From Renibacterium sp043789415 (GTDB taxonomy: Bacteria; Actinomycetota; Actinomycetes; Actinomycetales; Micrococcaceae): a stretch of DNA of 64,000 nucleotides. The stretch is taken from positions 992,001 to 1,056,000 of the forward strand of contig NZ_JBDLLW010000001.1 in NCBI RefSeq assembly GCF_043789415.1, written 5' to 3'. The notes under the pieces were generated by a model. The model worked only from the letters and a program-made list of their open reading frames with translations. It was not told the origin of the DNA and made no database searches. The translations under genes and the position numbers were made by a program. Shown piece by piece: positions 18,513-27,660 of this stretch. Every line of letters begins with the position of its first letter. Positions within the stretch are counted from its first letter, which is position 1.

Positions 18513-19691
18513 ATGACTCTCAAAGAAACAGCCCTGCACAACGAGCACGCCACGCTCGGTGCCAGCTTCACCGACTTCGGCGGCTGGGATATGCCGCTGA
18601 AGTACCAGAGTGAACTGGCCGAGCACCACGCGGTGCGGCGCGGCGCTGGCCTCTTCGACCTCTCCCATATGGGTGAGATCTGGGTCCGTGGCCCGCAGGC
18701 CGCCGCTTTCCTGGACTACGCCCTGGTGGGCAACCTGTCGGCGATTGCCGTTGGCAAGGCCAAGTACTCGTTGATCTGCACGCCCGAGGGCGGCATTATC
18801 GACGACCTGATCAGCTATCGCCGTCCTGCGCTGGATAACCCTATATCGGACAACGCTGACGATGTCTACCTGGTAGTGCCCAATGCGGGCAATGCCGACG
18901 CCGTCTACGCCGAGTTCGTCAACCGGGCTCAGAACTTCGACGTCGATCTGGAGAACGTCTCCGCGCAGACTTCGCTGATCGCCCTACAGGGCCCAGAGGC
19001 CGAGCGGATCCTGCTCGGCCTGGTCCCAGCCGAGCAGGCTCAGGCCGTCCGAGAGCTGAAGTACTACGCGGCCACCGAGGTGACCGTGGCGGGGTTGCCG
19101 ATTCTGCTTGCTCGCACCGGTTACACCGGTGAAGACGGCTTCGAGTTGTACATCGGAAACGACCAGGCCGCAGAGCTCTGGAACGCCCTGCTCACCGCGG
19201 ACGACGTCGTCACCCCCTGCGGGCTGGCCAGCCGGGATTCACTCCGCCTGGAGGCGGCCATGCCGCTCTACGGAAACGAGCTGAGCCTGCAAGGTAACCC
19301 CTTCGAAGCGGGCCTCGGCCCGGTAGTTTCCCTCCCCCCGGCGAAGACCGCCAAAGAGGGCGACTTCGTCGGTAAAGAAGCTCTGGCGAGGATCAAGGCC
19401 GAACGCGCCGAAAGCCTTAACGGAAAGCGCGTGCTGGTCGGTTTGCAGGGCCAGGGACGCCGTGCTGCTCGTAGCCACTACCCAGTGCTGCTGACCGACC
19501 AGAACGGCGAAACGCAGACCATCGGCGAGGTGACCTCCGGTCTGCCCAGCCCGACCCTCGGTTACCCGGTGGCCCTAGCCTATGTCGAGGCGAGCCACGC
19601 CGAACCCGGAACCGAGCTGCTCGTTGACCTGCGCGGCAAGGCCGAGCCCTTCACCGTCGTCGCGCTACCGTTCTACAAGCGCTCCAACTGA
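18513..19691 (+). CDS. gcvT: Aminomethyltransferase, T-protein
   Basis: GcvT releases ammonia from aminomethyl-GcvH and loads the one-carbon unit on tetrahydrofolate as 5,10-methylene-THF. The 392-aa protein has the N-terminal FGGWDMPLKY block near residue 20, LFDLSHMGE near 45, GYTGEDGFELY near 208 and the conserved DSLRLEA near 238. It lies 9 bp after gcvP, with GGAG before its ATG. It is somewhat longer than the common 365-375 aa. Confidence 0.97.
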   Translation: MTLKETALHNEHATLGASFTDFGGWDMPLKYQSELAEHHAVRRGAGLFDLSHMGEIWVRGPQAAAFLDYALVGNLSAIAVGKAKYSLICTPEGGIIDDLISYRRPALDNPISDNADDVYLVVPNAGNADAVYAEFVNRAQNFDVDLENVSAQTSLIALQGPEAERILLGLVPAEQAQAVRELKYYAATEVTVAGLPILLARTGYTGEDGFELYIGNDQAAELWNALLTADDVVTPCGLASRDSLRLEAAMPLYGNELSLQGNPFEAGLGPVVSLPPAKTAKEGDFVGKEALARIKAERAESLNGKRVLVGLQGQGRRAARSHYPVLLTDQNGETQTIGEVTSGLPSPTLGYPVALAYVEASHAEPGTELLVDLRGKAEPFTVVALPFYKRSN

Positions 19692-19737
19692 GCCCGACCG
19701 GCTCCCCTCGATCAACCTCACGAAAAGAGACCCTCAG

Positions 19738-20157
19738 ATGACCAAAATTGTTCCTGAACTCCGCTACTCCGCCGAGCACGAATGGGTTGCCGCCGACGGC
19801 GCCGTCCCGGTGACCGCCGGAGCCGTCGTCACGGTTGGCGCCATTGCAACCGTTGGAGTCAGCGCTGTAGCGACCGAAGCCCTCGGCGATATCGTCTACC
19901 TGGACCTGCCCGGAGTCGGCAGCACCATCTCCGCTGGGACAAGCTGCGGCGAGATTGAATCCACCAAATCGGTCTCCGACCTCTACGCCCCGGTCAGCGG
20001 TGAGATCACCGAGATCAACGCCGACGCCGTCGCCGACCCCGCCGTGGTCAACCAGGATCCCTATGGAGCGGGCTGGCTCTTCAAGGTCAGCGTGAGTGAA
20101 GAAGGTCCGCTGCTCAGCGCTGCCGAGTACGCAGAGAAGAACGGTGGCGAGCTGTGA
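19738..20157 (+). CDS. gcvH: Glycine cleavage system H protein
   Basis: GcvH is the lipoyl carrier of the complex. Lipoylation site K77 is in the conserved ESTKSVSDLYAPVSGE. At 139 aa it is about 10-12 residues longer than usual: between EWVAADG and the conserved VGVSAVATEALGDIVY there is a hydrophobic Ala/Val stretch (PVTAGAVVTVGAIAT) that looks like a small internal duplication of a VVTVG-type unit. ATG 19738 matches the family N-terminus. The stop overlaps the glyA start. Confidence 0.95.
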   Translation: MTKIVPELRYSAEHEWVAADGAVPVTAGAVVTVGAIATVGVSAVATEALGDIVYLDLPGVGSTISAGTSCGEIESTKSVSDLYAPVSGEITEINADAVADPAVVNQDPYGAGWLFKVSVSEEGPLLSAAEYAEKNGGEL

Positions 20158-21446
20158 GCCAAACCCTGAACCACCTCAATGGCACGCTCGCCCAGCTCGA
20201 CCCCGAGATCGCGGCCAAGCTCGACGACGAACTCTCCCGGCAGCGGCACGGCCTGGAGATGATCGCCTCGGAGAACCACACCTCGGTCGCCGTGATGCAG
20301 GCCCAGGGCTCGGTGCTGACCAATAAATACGCCGAAGGCTACCCGGGACGCCGCTACTACGGCGGCTGCGAGCACGTCGACGTCGTCGAACAGCTCGCCA
20401 TCGACCGGGTCAAGGCTCTCTTCGGCGCAGCCTACGCCAATGTGCAACCGCACTCCGGGGCGCAGGCCAACGCCTCGGTGATGCACGCGCTGCTCACCCC
20501 GGGCGACACCATCATGGGCCTCAATCTGGCGCACGGCGGCCACCTGACCCACGGTATGCGGATCAACTTCTCCGGCAAGCTCTACAATGTGGTGCCCTAC
20601 CAGGTCCGCGAAGACGATCACCGGATCGATATGGTCGAGGTTGAGCGCTTGGCGCAGGAACACCGGCCGAAGATGATCGTGGCCGGCTGGTCCGCCTACG
20701 CCCGTCAGCTGGACTTCGCCGAGTTCCGCCGGATCGCCGATTCCGTCGGCGCTTATCTGATGGTGGATATGGCGCATTTCGCCGGTTTGGTGGCTGCTGG
20801 GCTGCACCCATCACCGGTACCGCACGCTCACGTCACCACTTCAACGACGCATAAGACCCTCGCCGGTCCGCGCGGCGGCATCATCCTGAGCAACGACGCC
20901 GATATCGCCAAGAAACTGAACTCCGCGGTGTTCCCCGGCCAGCAGGGCGGCCCTTTGGAGCACGTCATCGCTGGCAAAGCCGTGGCCTTCAAGATCGCGG
21001 CATCCGCTGAGTTCAAAGAGCGGCAGCAGCGGGTGCTGGAAGGTGCGCGTATTCTGGCCGAGCGCCTAGTGCAAGACGACGTCAAAGCCAAGGGCATTTC
21101 GGTGGTCACCGGTGGCACCGATGTGCACCTGGTACTGGTGGATTTGCGAGATTCCGAGCTGGATGGTCAGCAGGCCGAGGACCGGCTGGCGCAGATCGAC
21201 GTCACGGTGAACCGCAATGCGGTGCCCTTCGACCCGCGGCCGCCGATGGTCACCTCGGGGCTGCGGATCGGCACCCCGGCGCTGGCTTCGCGGGGCTTTG
21301 AGACCGAGGCCTTCACCGAGATCGCGAATATCATCGCGGAAGCCTTAATCGCTGAGCCGGACGCCGATCTGACGCCATTGGCGCAGCGGGTGCAGGCGCT
21401 GGCAGAAGCTCACCCGCTCTACCCCGATATCGCTCCGCACAGCTAG
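20154..21446 (+). CDS. glyA: Serine hydroxymethyltransferase
   Basis: GlyA interconverts glycine plus 5,10-methylene-THF with serine plus THF. The 430-aa PLP enzyme has the cofactor lysine K234 in TTSTTHKTLAGPRGG, ASENHTS near residue 40 and YAEGYPGRRYYGGCE near 60. The GTG start overlaps the gcvH stop by 4 nt (GTGA). Being under the glycine riboswitch, it would convert the methylene-THF made by glycine cleavage and a second glycine into serine. Confidence 0.98.
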   Translation: MSQTLNHLNGTLAQLDPEIAAKLDDELSRQRHGLEMIASENHTSVAVMQAQGSVLTNKYAEGYPGRRYYGGCEHVDVVEQLAIDRVKALFGAAYANVQPHSGAQANASVMHALLTPGDTIMGLNLAHGGHLTHGMRINFSGKLYNVVPYQVREDDHRIDMVEVERLAQEHRPKMIVAGWSAYARQLDFAEFRRIADSVGAYLMVDMAHFAGLVAAGLHPSPVPHAHVTTSTTHKTLAGPRGGIILSNDADIAKKLNSAVFPGQQGGPLEHVIAGKAVAFKIAASAEFKERQQRVLEGARILAERLVQDDVKAKGISVVTGGTDVHLVLVDLRDSELDGQQAEDRLAQIDVTVNRNAVPFDPRPPMVTSGLRIGTPALASRGFETEAFTEIANIIAEALIAEPDADLTPLAQRVQALAEAHPLYPDIAPHS

Positions 21447-21598
21447 CGACGGCCGGCCTGACCGCTGATCGTCAGCAACCGGCGAACCCTGCGCTTCGCG
21501 ATAGGCATTTGGCTTCGGGATTCACCGGAGACCATCTCATTAGGATGCGAAGTTACGGAGAAAGGCCCGACCATCACGAATAGGACTAGGATCAAACT

Positions 21599-23014
21599 GT
21601 GGCTATAGGCGTTTTCGACCTCTTCAAGGTCGGCATCGGACCGTCAAGTTCTCATACGGTCGGCCCGATGCGCGCTGCGGCAGTTTTCGTCGAAGAACTG
21701 CGCGCCGAGGGATGCCTCGACCAGGTGACCCAGCTCCGAGTCGACCTCTATGGTTCACTGGCTGCCACCGGGCGCGGCCACGGCACGATGACCGCCGTCC
21801 TGCTCGGCCTAGAGGGCCACTACCCGGATCTGATTCTGCCCGCCGAGGTCGAAGAGCGACTCGCCTCAATGGCGGAAACCGGCACCATCCGGCTGGCCGG
21901 CAGCAAGACGCTGGATTACGCCGTCGACGATATGGTGCTGCATCCACTGACGGTGCTGGACCGGCATACCAACGGGATGAAATTCGCCGTCTCCGACGAG
22001 GCGGGGAAGCTGCTGCACCAGGCCACGTTCTTCTCGGTGGGTGGTGGGTTCATCGTCCGTGAGGGTGAGGAAGACTCCGCACTGCAAGAACTGGATGAGA
22101 GCCATCAAGGGCTGCCGCTGCCCTTCCGCACCGCGGCTGAACTGCTAGAACACTGCGCGAGCCGTGGGCTGCGCTTCTCCGAGGTGATGCTGATCAACGA
22201 GCTGGAAATGCCCGCCGACGGCACCCGACGCACCGAGGACGAGGTTCGGGAGGGACTCAAACACATCTGGTCGGTGATGGAAGGCTGCGTGGAATCCAGC
22301 CTGCACCGCGAAGGTTTACTGCCCGGCGGGCTCAAGGTCCGGCGTCGTGCCCCCGACTGGCACGAGCGACTGCTCAAAGAGGACAAGGACCGCGATCCGA
22401 AGTACTGGCAGGAATGGGTCAACCTGATCGCGCTGGCGGTCAACGAGGAGAACGCCTCCGGTGGCCGGGTGGTCACTGCGCCAACCAACGGTGCGGCAGG
22501 AATCATTCCCGCGGTGCTCTACTACGCCCTGAACTATGCGCCGGGCATGGAGAACGCTACTCAAGAGGACAAAGACGACGTCGTGGTTCGCTTCCTGCTC
22601 GCGGCTGGCGCAGTAGGCGTGCTGTACAAGGAACAGGCCTCGATCTCCGGCGCCGAGGTGGGCTGCCAGGGCGAGGTCGGCTCGGCGTCGTCAATGGCTG
22701 CCGCTGGACTGGCCGAGGTGATGGGCGGCTCCCCGGCGCAAGTGGAGAACGCCGCGGAGATCGCCATGGAGCACAATCTGGGGCTGACCTGCGACCCGAT
22801 TGGCGGCTTGGTTCAGGTGCCCTGCATCGAGCGCAACGCGATTGCCGCGGCCAAGGCGATCAACGCGACCAAGATGGCACTTTGGGGTGACGGCGAGCAC
22901 CGCGTTTCGCTCGACGAAGTGATCGTCACGATGCGCGAGACCGGCAAGGACATGAGCAATAAGTACAAGGAGACCGCAATGGGCGGCCTGGCCGTCAACG
23001 TGGTGGAGTGCTAA
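21599..23014 (+). CDS. sdaA: L-serine dehydratase (iron-sulfur, single chain)
   Basis: This 471-aa enzyme deaminates serine to pyruvate using a 4Fe-4S cluster. It contains both domains in one chain: the beta domain GIGPSSSHTVGPMRAA at residues 12-27 and the alpha domain with PTNGAAGIIPAV, GCQGEVGSASSMAA and LTCDPIGGLVQVPC, which supply the cluster cysteines. It follows glyA by 152 bp. A TAGGAT hexamer at 21587-21592 is 6 nt before the GTG start, suggesting its own leaderless promoter. With the gcv genes it completes a glycine-to-pyruvate route. Confidence 0.97.
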   Translation: MAIGVFDLFKVGIGPSSSHTVGPMRAAAVFVEELRAEGCLDQVTQLRVDLYGSLAATGRGHGTMTAVLLGLEGHYPDLILPAEVEERLASMAETGTIRLAGSKTLDYAVDDMVLHPLTVLDRHTNGMKFAVSDEAGKLLHQATFFSVGGGFIVREGEEDSALQELDESHQGLPLPFRTAAELLEHCASRGLRFSEVMLINELEMPADGTRRTEDEVREGLKHIWSVMEGCVESSLHREGLLPGGLKVRRRAPDWHERLLKEDKDRDPKYWQEWVNLIALAVNEENASGGRVVTAPTNGAAGIIPAVLYYALNYAPGMENATQEDKDDVVVRFLLAAGAVGVLYKEQASISGAEVGCQGEVGSASSMAAAGLAEVMGGSPAQVENAAEIAMEHNLGLTCDPIGGLVQVPCIERNAIAAAKAINATKMALWGDGEHRVSLDEVIVTMRETGKDMSNKYKETAMGGLAVNVVEC

Positions 23015-23040
23015 TTTCCCTCCCCTCCCCCTTCTTTTCC

Positions 23041-23103
23041 CAACGCTGTGACACTTAGAGTCGCTATGAACCGCTCTTAGCGACGTTTGCTGTCACGCCG
23101 TTG
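23041..23103. repeat. Dispersed hairpin repeat, family B copy 1
   Basis: CAACGCTGTGACA at 23041-23053 pairs imperfectly with TGTCACGCCGTTG at 23091-23103. The same layout, including an inner GAGTCG segment, occurs at 44416-44476. It lies between the converging sdaA and nnrE genes and runs over the nnrE stop codon, so it may act as a two-way terminator. Confidence 0.65.
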
Positions 23104-24544
23104 AGTTTCTAGCGTTGAGTTGGCGAAGTACCTGCGGAACGGACTCGGCGATCTCCCGAGCGGTGATCGATCCCCCGTCGGAAGCGAAGACCCCCGCTCT
23201 GCCGTGCACACTGGCAGCCATTGCAGCGGCGAGCGCGGGTTTCACCCCCGCGGCCAGCAAGGCACCGAGAATGCCGCTCAGTGTGTCTCCGCTACCCGCC
23301 GTCGCCAGCCAGGGCGTGCCCTCGGCCTGGCTATAAGCCGCGCCACGAGGGCTCACCACCACCGTAGTCGACCCTTTCAATAGCACCGTCGCCCCGGTCA
23401 GCTCCGCCACCTGACGGGCATGCTGCACAGGCGAACGCTCGACGTCGACGCGCTCGGTCAAGTGCCCGCGGCGACTCAGCAGCGCGGCCAGCTCTCCGGC
23501 ATGAGGAGTGAGCACCACCTGTGGCCCCAGGGTATCCGGCAGCAAGCTCAGTGCTCCGGCATCGGCTACCACGGGCAGCCCCGAAGTCAAAGCGTCAAAA
23601 CAACGCCGCTCCTGCTCGACGTCAGAGGCGACTCCGGGCCCCACTAACCAAGCCTGCACCCGGTTGGCGGCCACTGTCTCAGCGCCTCGCACCACCTCAG
23701 GAGGAATGGGGGCTGGCCCCAAATAGCGAATCATGCCGACGCCGGCGGCTAGAGCACCTCCCAACGCCAATTGAGCCGCCCCGGGATAGGCCTGAGAACC
23801 TGCCACCACGCCGAGTACGCCTCGGCTGTACTTGTGATCGGTGGTTCCCGGCCAGGGCCAGAGATCGGCAAGATCCCGCTCATCCAGGCGATTCAACGCT
23901 GCTTCCGGCAGTTCCAATCCCAAGTCGATCAGGCTCAGCCCGCCGGCGTATTCCTCCGCGGGAGGCAGTAGCAGTCCGGCTTTCACACCACCGAAAGTCA
24001 CGGTGTGATTGGCCCGAAGCACAGGCCCGGAGACTTCGCCGGTATTGGCATCAACACCACTCGGCAGATCACAGGCCAGCACCGGCGGCGAATGCTCGGC
24101 CAACTTTTCCACCAGCTCAGCCGCTGCACCCCTTAAACCCCCTCGAGCACCGGTGCCGAGAATACCGTCAATGATCAGATCGGCGGCGAGCGCTTGCTCT
24201 AGGCAGCAGCTGGGCTCAGTAGCTAACCGCAAGACATTGCCACCCGCCAGCTGAAAAGCCTCGAACGCCTGAGGATGCGCTCGCTCCGAGACCAGTACCG
24301 CCGTCACTCGTACTCCACGGCGGATCAGCAGCTCCCCAGCGTAGAGCGCATCGCCGCCGTTGTTTCCGGAACCCACTAAGAGAACCACTGAGCTGCCATA
24401 CACCAGGCCGCCCCGGCTCAACTGCCAGAGCGCCGCGTTGGCCAGACCATAGGCTGCCCGAGCCATCAGTTCCGGCCCAGCTCCGGCGTCGAGCAAAGGC
24501 TGCTCAGCGGCTCGGATCGTGGTGCCGGTGAAGGCTGAAAGCAT
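23093..24544 (-). CDS. nnrE: Bifunctional NAD(P)H-hydrate repair enzyme (epimerase / ADP-dependent dehydratase)
   Basis: The 483-aa protein fuses the YjeF_N epimerase (GSGNNGGDALYAGELLIRRG near residue 57, with the catalytic CDLPSGVDANTG segment near 140) to the C-terminal kinase-fold dehydratase (VVLTPHAGE near 343, ATAGSGDTLSGILGALLAAG near 425). It restores NADH and NADPH damaged by hydration. Its start overlaps the acpS stop by one base, the usual actinobacterial pairing. NnrE and NnrD are the symbols of the two halves. Confidence 0.96.
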   Translation of the reverse strand: MLSAFTGTTIRAAEQPLLDAGAGPELMARAAYGLANAALWQLSRGGLVYGSSVVLLVGSGNNGGDALYAGELLIRRGVRVTAVLVSERAHPQAFEAFQLAGGNVLRLATEPSCCLEQALAADLIIDGILGTGARGGLRGAAAELVEKLAEHSPPVLACDLPSGVDANTGEVSGPVLRANHTVTFGGVKAGLLLPPAEEYAGGLSLIDLGLELPEAALNRLDERDLADLWPWPGTTDHKYSRGVLGVVAGSQAYPGAAQLALGGALAAGVGMIRYLGPAPIPPEVVRGAETVAANRVQAWLVGPGVASDVEQERRCFDALTSGLPVVADAGALSLLPDTLGPQVVLTPHAGELAALLSRRGHLTERVDVERSPVQHARQVAELTGATVLLKGSTTVVVSPRGAAYSQAEGTPWLATAGSGDTLSGILGALLAAGVKPALAAAMAASVHGRAGVFASDGGSITAREIAESVPQVLRQLNARNSTA

Positions 24545-24891
24545 TAGCCTTCACCGATCACGAAGGCCGTAGAGATTCCGCCGTCATGACTCATCGAAAG
24601 ATGCCAGCGCTTCACGCCCCGAGACTCAGCTACCGCGGCGACAGTGCCTTTCACCTGGACGGTCGGGCCGTTCTCGTCCAGACCGATCCAGCAGTCCTGC
24701 CAATTCATCCCTGCCGGTGCTCCGAGCGCTTTGGCCACCGCTTCCTTGGCAGCGAACCGGGCGGCCAGAGAACGGGTGTTGAGCCCGCGCTCAGCGGGCA
24801 CGAAGAGCCGGTCCAATAACCCGGGCGTCCGCTCCAGCTGACGACCGAAACGTTCGATGTCCACTACGTCAATGCCTATACCGATGATCAT
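24544..24891 (-). CDS. acpS: Holo-[acyl-carrier-protein] synthase
   Basis: AcpS transfers 4'-phosphopantetheine from CoA to the acyl carrier protein. The 115-aa protein has the magnesium ligands D8 in GIGIDVVDIERF and E50 in RFAAKEAVAKALG. No Shine-Dalgarno is present. TAGACT, a consensus actinobacterial -10, lies at 24898-24903, 6 nt before the ATG, so the acpS-nnrE mRNA is probably leaderless. Confidence 0.95.
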   Translation of the reverse strand: MIIGIGIDVVDIERFGRQLERTPGLLDRLFVPAERGLNTRSLAARFAAKEAVAKALGAPAGMNWQDCWIGLDENGPTVQVKGTVAAVAESRGVKRWHLSMSHDGGISTAFVIGEG

Positions 24892-25154
24892 GCTGACAGT
24901 CTAGCGAGCGGACTGGAGAGGGCGGCGAGGTGCCAGAAACCAAAAACTTCCGGTCACTTCCAATAAAACTTCCAACCGTTAAGAACCGGCGCGGCTGGAT
25001 CCTGTGAAAAAATTGAGAAAGAGCGAAGAACGGCCTGTTTCGATGCATTGGCATCTGTATCGGCCTCTTTAAACCCCACCGAGGCGATTGCTACCCGGTC
25101 CCAGAGAGCTCTCTGCCGGCGCACAACAGCCGGGCTTACCGACGAAAGAAGTTC

Positions 25155-26492
25155 ATGAAGAAAAGACTGTCCATCACCGCTGCCGCGGGACTCATTGCTA
25201 TAGCCGCTTCATTACTCGGCGCTCAGCCAGCGGCAGCCGCAGGGATTGATGTTCAAGATGTAAATCTCAAAGAATGCATCAACGAGCAGCTTGAGCAATC
25301 TAAAGATGCCGATATTACTCAAGAACAAGCGCTCACTATTGAAAAGCTCACCTGCACCCGGAAGATCTCGACTCTGTCCGGTATTGCACAGCTAAGCAAT
25401 CTCAAGGAATTTTCCAACTTCGTTCGAAGCCCCGCTCTGACTGATTTACGACCGCTCAGCGGTTTGACCAAACTGCAAGAAATCACTATCTGGGGAAGCT
25501 CGGTTACTGACCTTTCGCCTCTGAAAAACCTGCCGAACTTGACTGAGTTAGTGCTTACCTACAGTAAAATCTCAAATGTAAGTTCGCTAGGCTCCATGAC
25601 ACAGTTAAAACGGCTGAACCTCGATGGGAATCAGATCACCGATTTCAGCGAGCTTTGGCCACTTTTGGCCGCAGGTACCTCAATATTAGCGCGGGAAACA
25701 GTCACCTTGCCTCCTATTAGTGTCGGCGTGACCCAATGGAATCAACTGACTGGCATGTATAGAGAAACCCCAGTCATCACTTTAACTAACGCTAAGCCTG
25801 AACCGAGCTCAGCCGCCCAAGGGTGGTTCTATATTAGGGCAAACCAGAAGAATATTCTGACCAGCGACTTCAGCGCAACTAGACGTTATCCGGCTAATGT
25901 CAAGCTCAGTGTGACTTTAGAGCAAGCATCCTTGGCCAGCCTCACCAGCGCTCATAATGACATTGCGATGACAAAGTATCAGACTCCCATCACCATTGAC
26001 GTGAGCAGTAACGATGGCGATGAAAGACAAACGCCGATGGATCCGAACTTCATATTTCTGATCGGTCGAGACGGTTCTTCAGGTGACACGGTGGAAGGTC
26101 CGGAAGGCAACTTTAGATTCCTGCCCGGTGGAAAGGTCGTTTTCACTCCAGCGCCTGGCTTCAGTGGAGCAGTTCCGCGGGTCAAGTATTATGCGTATAA
26201 CCTCGACGAGGTTTACTCCACCGCATACATCTACGTGACAGTGGGGGCGAAGCCCGCCGCTGTTACAGCTAAACCAGACACCACCAAACCGCATCCAGTG
26301 AATACGACCATCAAGCAGACTCCAACGGACAAGCAGACACCCACAGCCTCTGCTGCTTCTGCAAGCAGTGATAACCAGAAATCAGCCCTCGCCAACACCG
26401 GCGCCGATCCGGCACTCCCTCTGAGCCTGGCAGGCTTCCTGCTGCTCTCGGGGGTCGCAGCGCTATACGCCGCTCGTCGCCGAGTTCGCTGA
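25155..26492 (+). CDS. LRR surface protein with LANTG cell-wall sorting signal
   Basis: The 445-aa protein has a signal peptide (MKKRLS..., cleavage near AAAA-G at 29-30), an internalin-like leucine-rich repeat block at about residues 70-175 (units like LTDLRPLSGLTKLQEI and VTDLSPLKNLPNLTEL), a beta-rich region to about 370, a Thr/Pro/Ser-rich linker, and a sortase signal LANTG at 412-416 followed by a membrane helix and RRRVR. LAxTG is the form recognised by actinobacterial class E sortases; no sortase is in the window. Such proteins bind surfaces or other proteins. The gene is AT-richer than the housekeeping genes around it, hinting at acquisition. The 260 bp before it show no other gene. 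Confidence 0.85.
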   Translation: MKKRLSITAAAGLIAIAASLLGAQPAAAAGIDVQDVNLKECINEQLEQSKDADITQEQALTIEKLTCTRKISTLSGIAQLSNLKEFSNFVRSPALTDLRPLSGLTKLQEITIWGSSVTDLSPLKNLPNLTELVLTYSKISNVSSLGSMTQLKRLNLDGNQITDFSELWPLLAAGTSILARETVTLPPISVGVTQWNQLTGMYRETPVITLTNAKPEPSSAAQGWFYIRANQKNILTSDFSATRRYPANVKLSVTLEQASLASLTSAHNDIAMTKYQTPITIDVSSNDGDERQTPMDPNFIFLIGRDGSSGDTVEGPEGNFRFLPGGKVVFTPAPGFSGAVPRVKYYAYNLDEVYSTAYIYVTVGAKPAAVTAKPDTTKPHPVNTTIKQTPTDKQTPTASAASASSDNQKSALANTGADPALPLSLAGFLLLSGVAALYAARRRVR

Positions 26493-26530
26493 CTTCATCC
26501 ATCCATATTCCAACTACCCAGGAAGCTCTA

Positions 26531-27007
26531 ATGGGACTCTTCGGCCGTAAGAAAACAACTCCCCAGGAACAACAACCCGAGCCGGTCGTGGTGGAAACCG
26601 CAGAGGAATTGCATGCTCTCCAGGCAGCGCAATTCGTTTCCTTCGCGGAAGAATCCATTGGCATTGCTGCTGGCGTGCTCAATTTCAAGAGTGAATCACT
26701 GAACGTGGTTGACGAAGCTCTCGAAGAATTCCACCGACACAATATCGAGTTACCCCAGCCGATGTGGGAAGGCATCTCCTCCTACATTATGGAGACTGCG
26801 CGTCGCGAATACGGCGGGAGCTACAAACCATTTCAGGATCAGAACCCCTGGGTGCTGGTGATTGGCGAACCTGAATTCAATCTCGGATTCATGGCGATGT
26901 CCAAGGTCTTAGATCGAGTCCGGAACGGAGAGGAAGACAGCATCCCGTTCTTCTACGAAGGACTCGAACCTTTAGTGAGGCAGAAGCGCAACGCCACTCT
27001 AGTCTGA
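26531..27007 (+). CDS. Unrecognised small soluble protein
   Basis: I do not recognise this 158-aa protein. It has no signal peptide or membrane segment. It begins MGLFGRKK followed by a Gln/Glu-rich linker, then a mixed region with AEESIGIAAGVLNFKSESL, YIMETARREYGGSY and WVLVIGEPEFNLGFMAMSKV, resembling small proteins often found as unnamed accessory or immunity-like genes. AGGAAG lies 6 nt before the ATG. It is 38 bp after the LRR gene and ends at a strong terminator, so the two may form one unit. Confidence 0.7.
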   Translation: MGLFGRKKTTPQEQQPEPVVVETAEELHALQAAQFVSFAEESIGIAAGVLNFKSESLNVVDEALEEFHRHNIELPQPMWEGISSYIMETARREYGGSYKPFQDQNPWVLVIGEPEFNLGFMAMSKVLDRVRNGEEDSIPFFYEGLEPLVRQKRNATLV

Positions 27008-27024
27008 GTCTTCACGCTGAATGC

Positions 27025-27068
27025 GACTGATCCCGGTGGACTCGTTATCGAGTCCACCGGGATCAGTC
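27025..27068. terminator. Bidirectional terminator hairpin
   Basis: A perfect 20-bp stem (27025-27044 with 27049-27068) around a TTAT loop sits between the converging unknown gene and the isochorismatase gene. The flanks give ATTT on one side and a less U-rich tract on the other. Confidence 0.85.
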
Positions 27069-27078
27069 ATTTAAAAAC

Positions 27079-27660
27079 TTAGCCGTTCTCTTCAGCTTCC
27101 CAGTGAGCCAGAGTCTCTGCGTGATTCGGCACGAAGACATCCTCAGACGTCGGCCGGGTCACGCAGAAATGCTCCAGATCACCGTGCGCATACAACGTCT
27201 CATTCTCGTGCGCGATGATCTTCTCTGCACTCAGCACCGGCGAGTCGACAGTGGAGTGAGCGTCTTCCAACAGGGTGACGCTCAAATTACGGCCAACCGC
27301 CGCTCGCACCGCGGTGTCAATGCAGTATTCGCTCTGGAACCCGCAGATCACCAGATGATCAATGCCGCGCTGCTCTAAGAAGGGGCCCAGCAGGGTCCGG
27401 GTGAAGGCATTGTTATTCGACTTATCGATGGTCACCGATCCAGCGGGCTGGACCAGTTCAGCAGCCACCTCAAAACCGGCCCCACTGCCACCGGCCACGT
27501 CCTTATCGCGGATAAAGACGACTTGCGCTCCAGCTGCGGTGGCCTTCTGCAGCGCCAAAGCGATATTGCTCAGCACGGCGTCCCTGTTGAATAGCTCCCC
27601 GGCATAGCTGCCGTCCACCATGGCCTGCTGTGCATCAATAACCAATAGCGCCTGTGCCAT
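27079..27660 (-). CDS. Isochorismatase-family cysteine hydrolase
   Basis: This 193-aa protein has the family triad D9 (LLVIDAQQ), K80 (TIDKSNNNAF) and C113 (CGFQSEYCIDTA). Members hydrolyse isochorismate, nicotinamide or other small amides. It lacks the metal-ligand pattern I would expect of PncA, so the substrate is unassigned. Its ATG overlaps the glmS stop by one base (TAATG), so it is translated with glmS. Confidence 0.88.
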   Translation of the reverse strand: MAQALLVIDAQQAMVDGSYAGELFNRDAVLSNIALALQKATAAGAQVVFIRDKDVAGGSGAGFEVAAELVQPAGSVTIDKSNNNAFTRTLLGPFLEQRGIDHLVICGFQSEYCIDTAVRAAVGRNLSVTLLEDAHSTVDSPVLSAEKIIAHENETLYAHGDLEHFCVTRPTSEDVFVPNHAETLAHWEAEENG

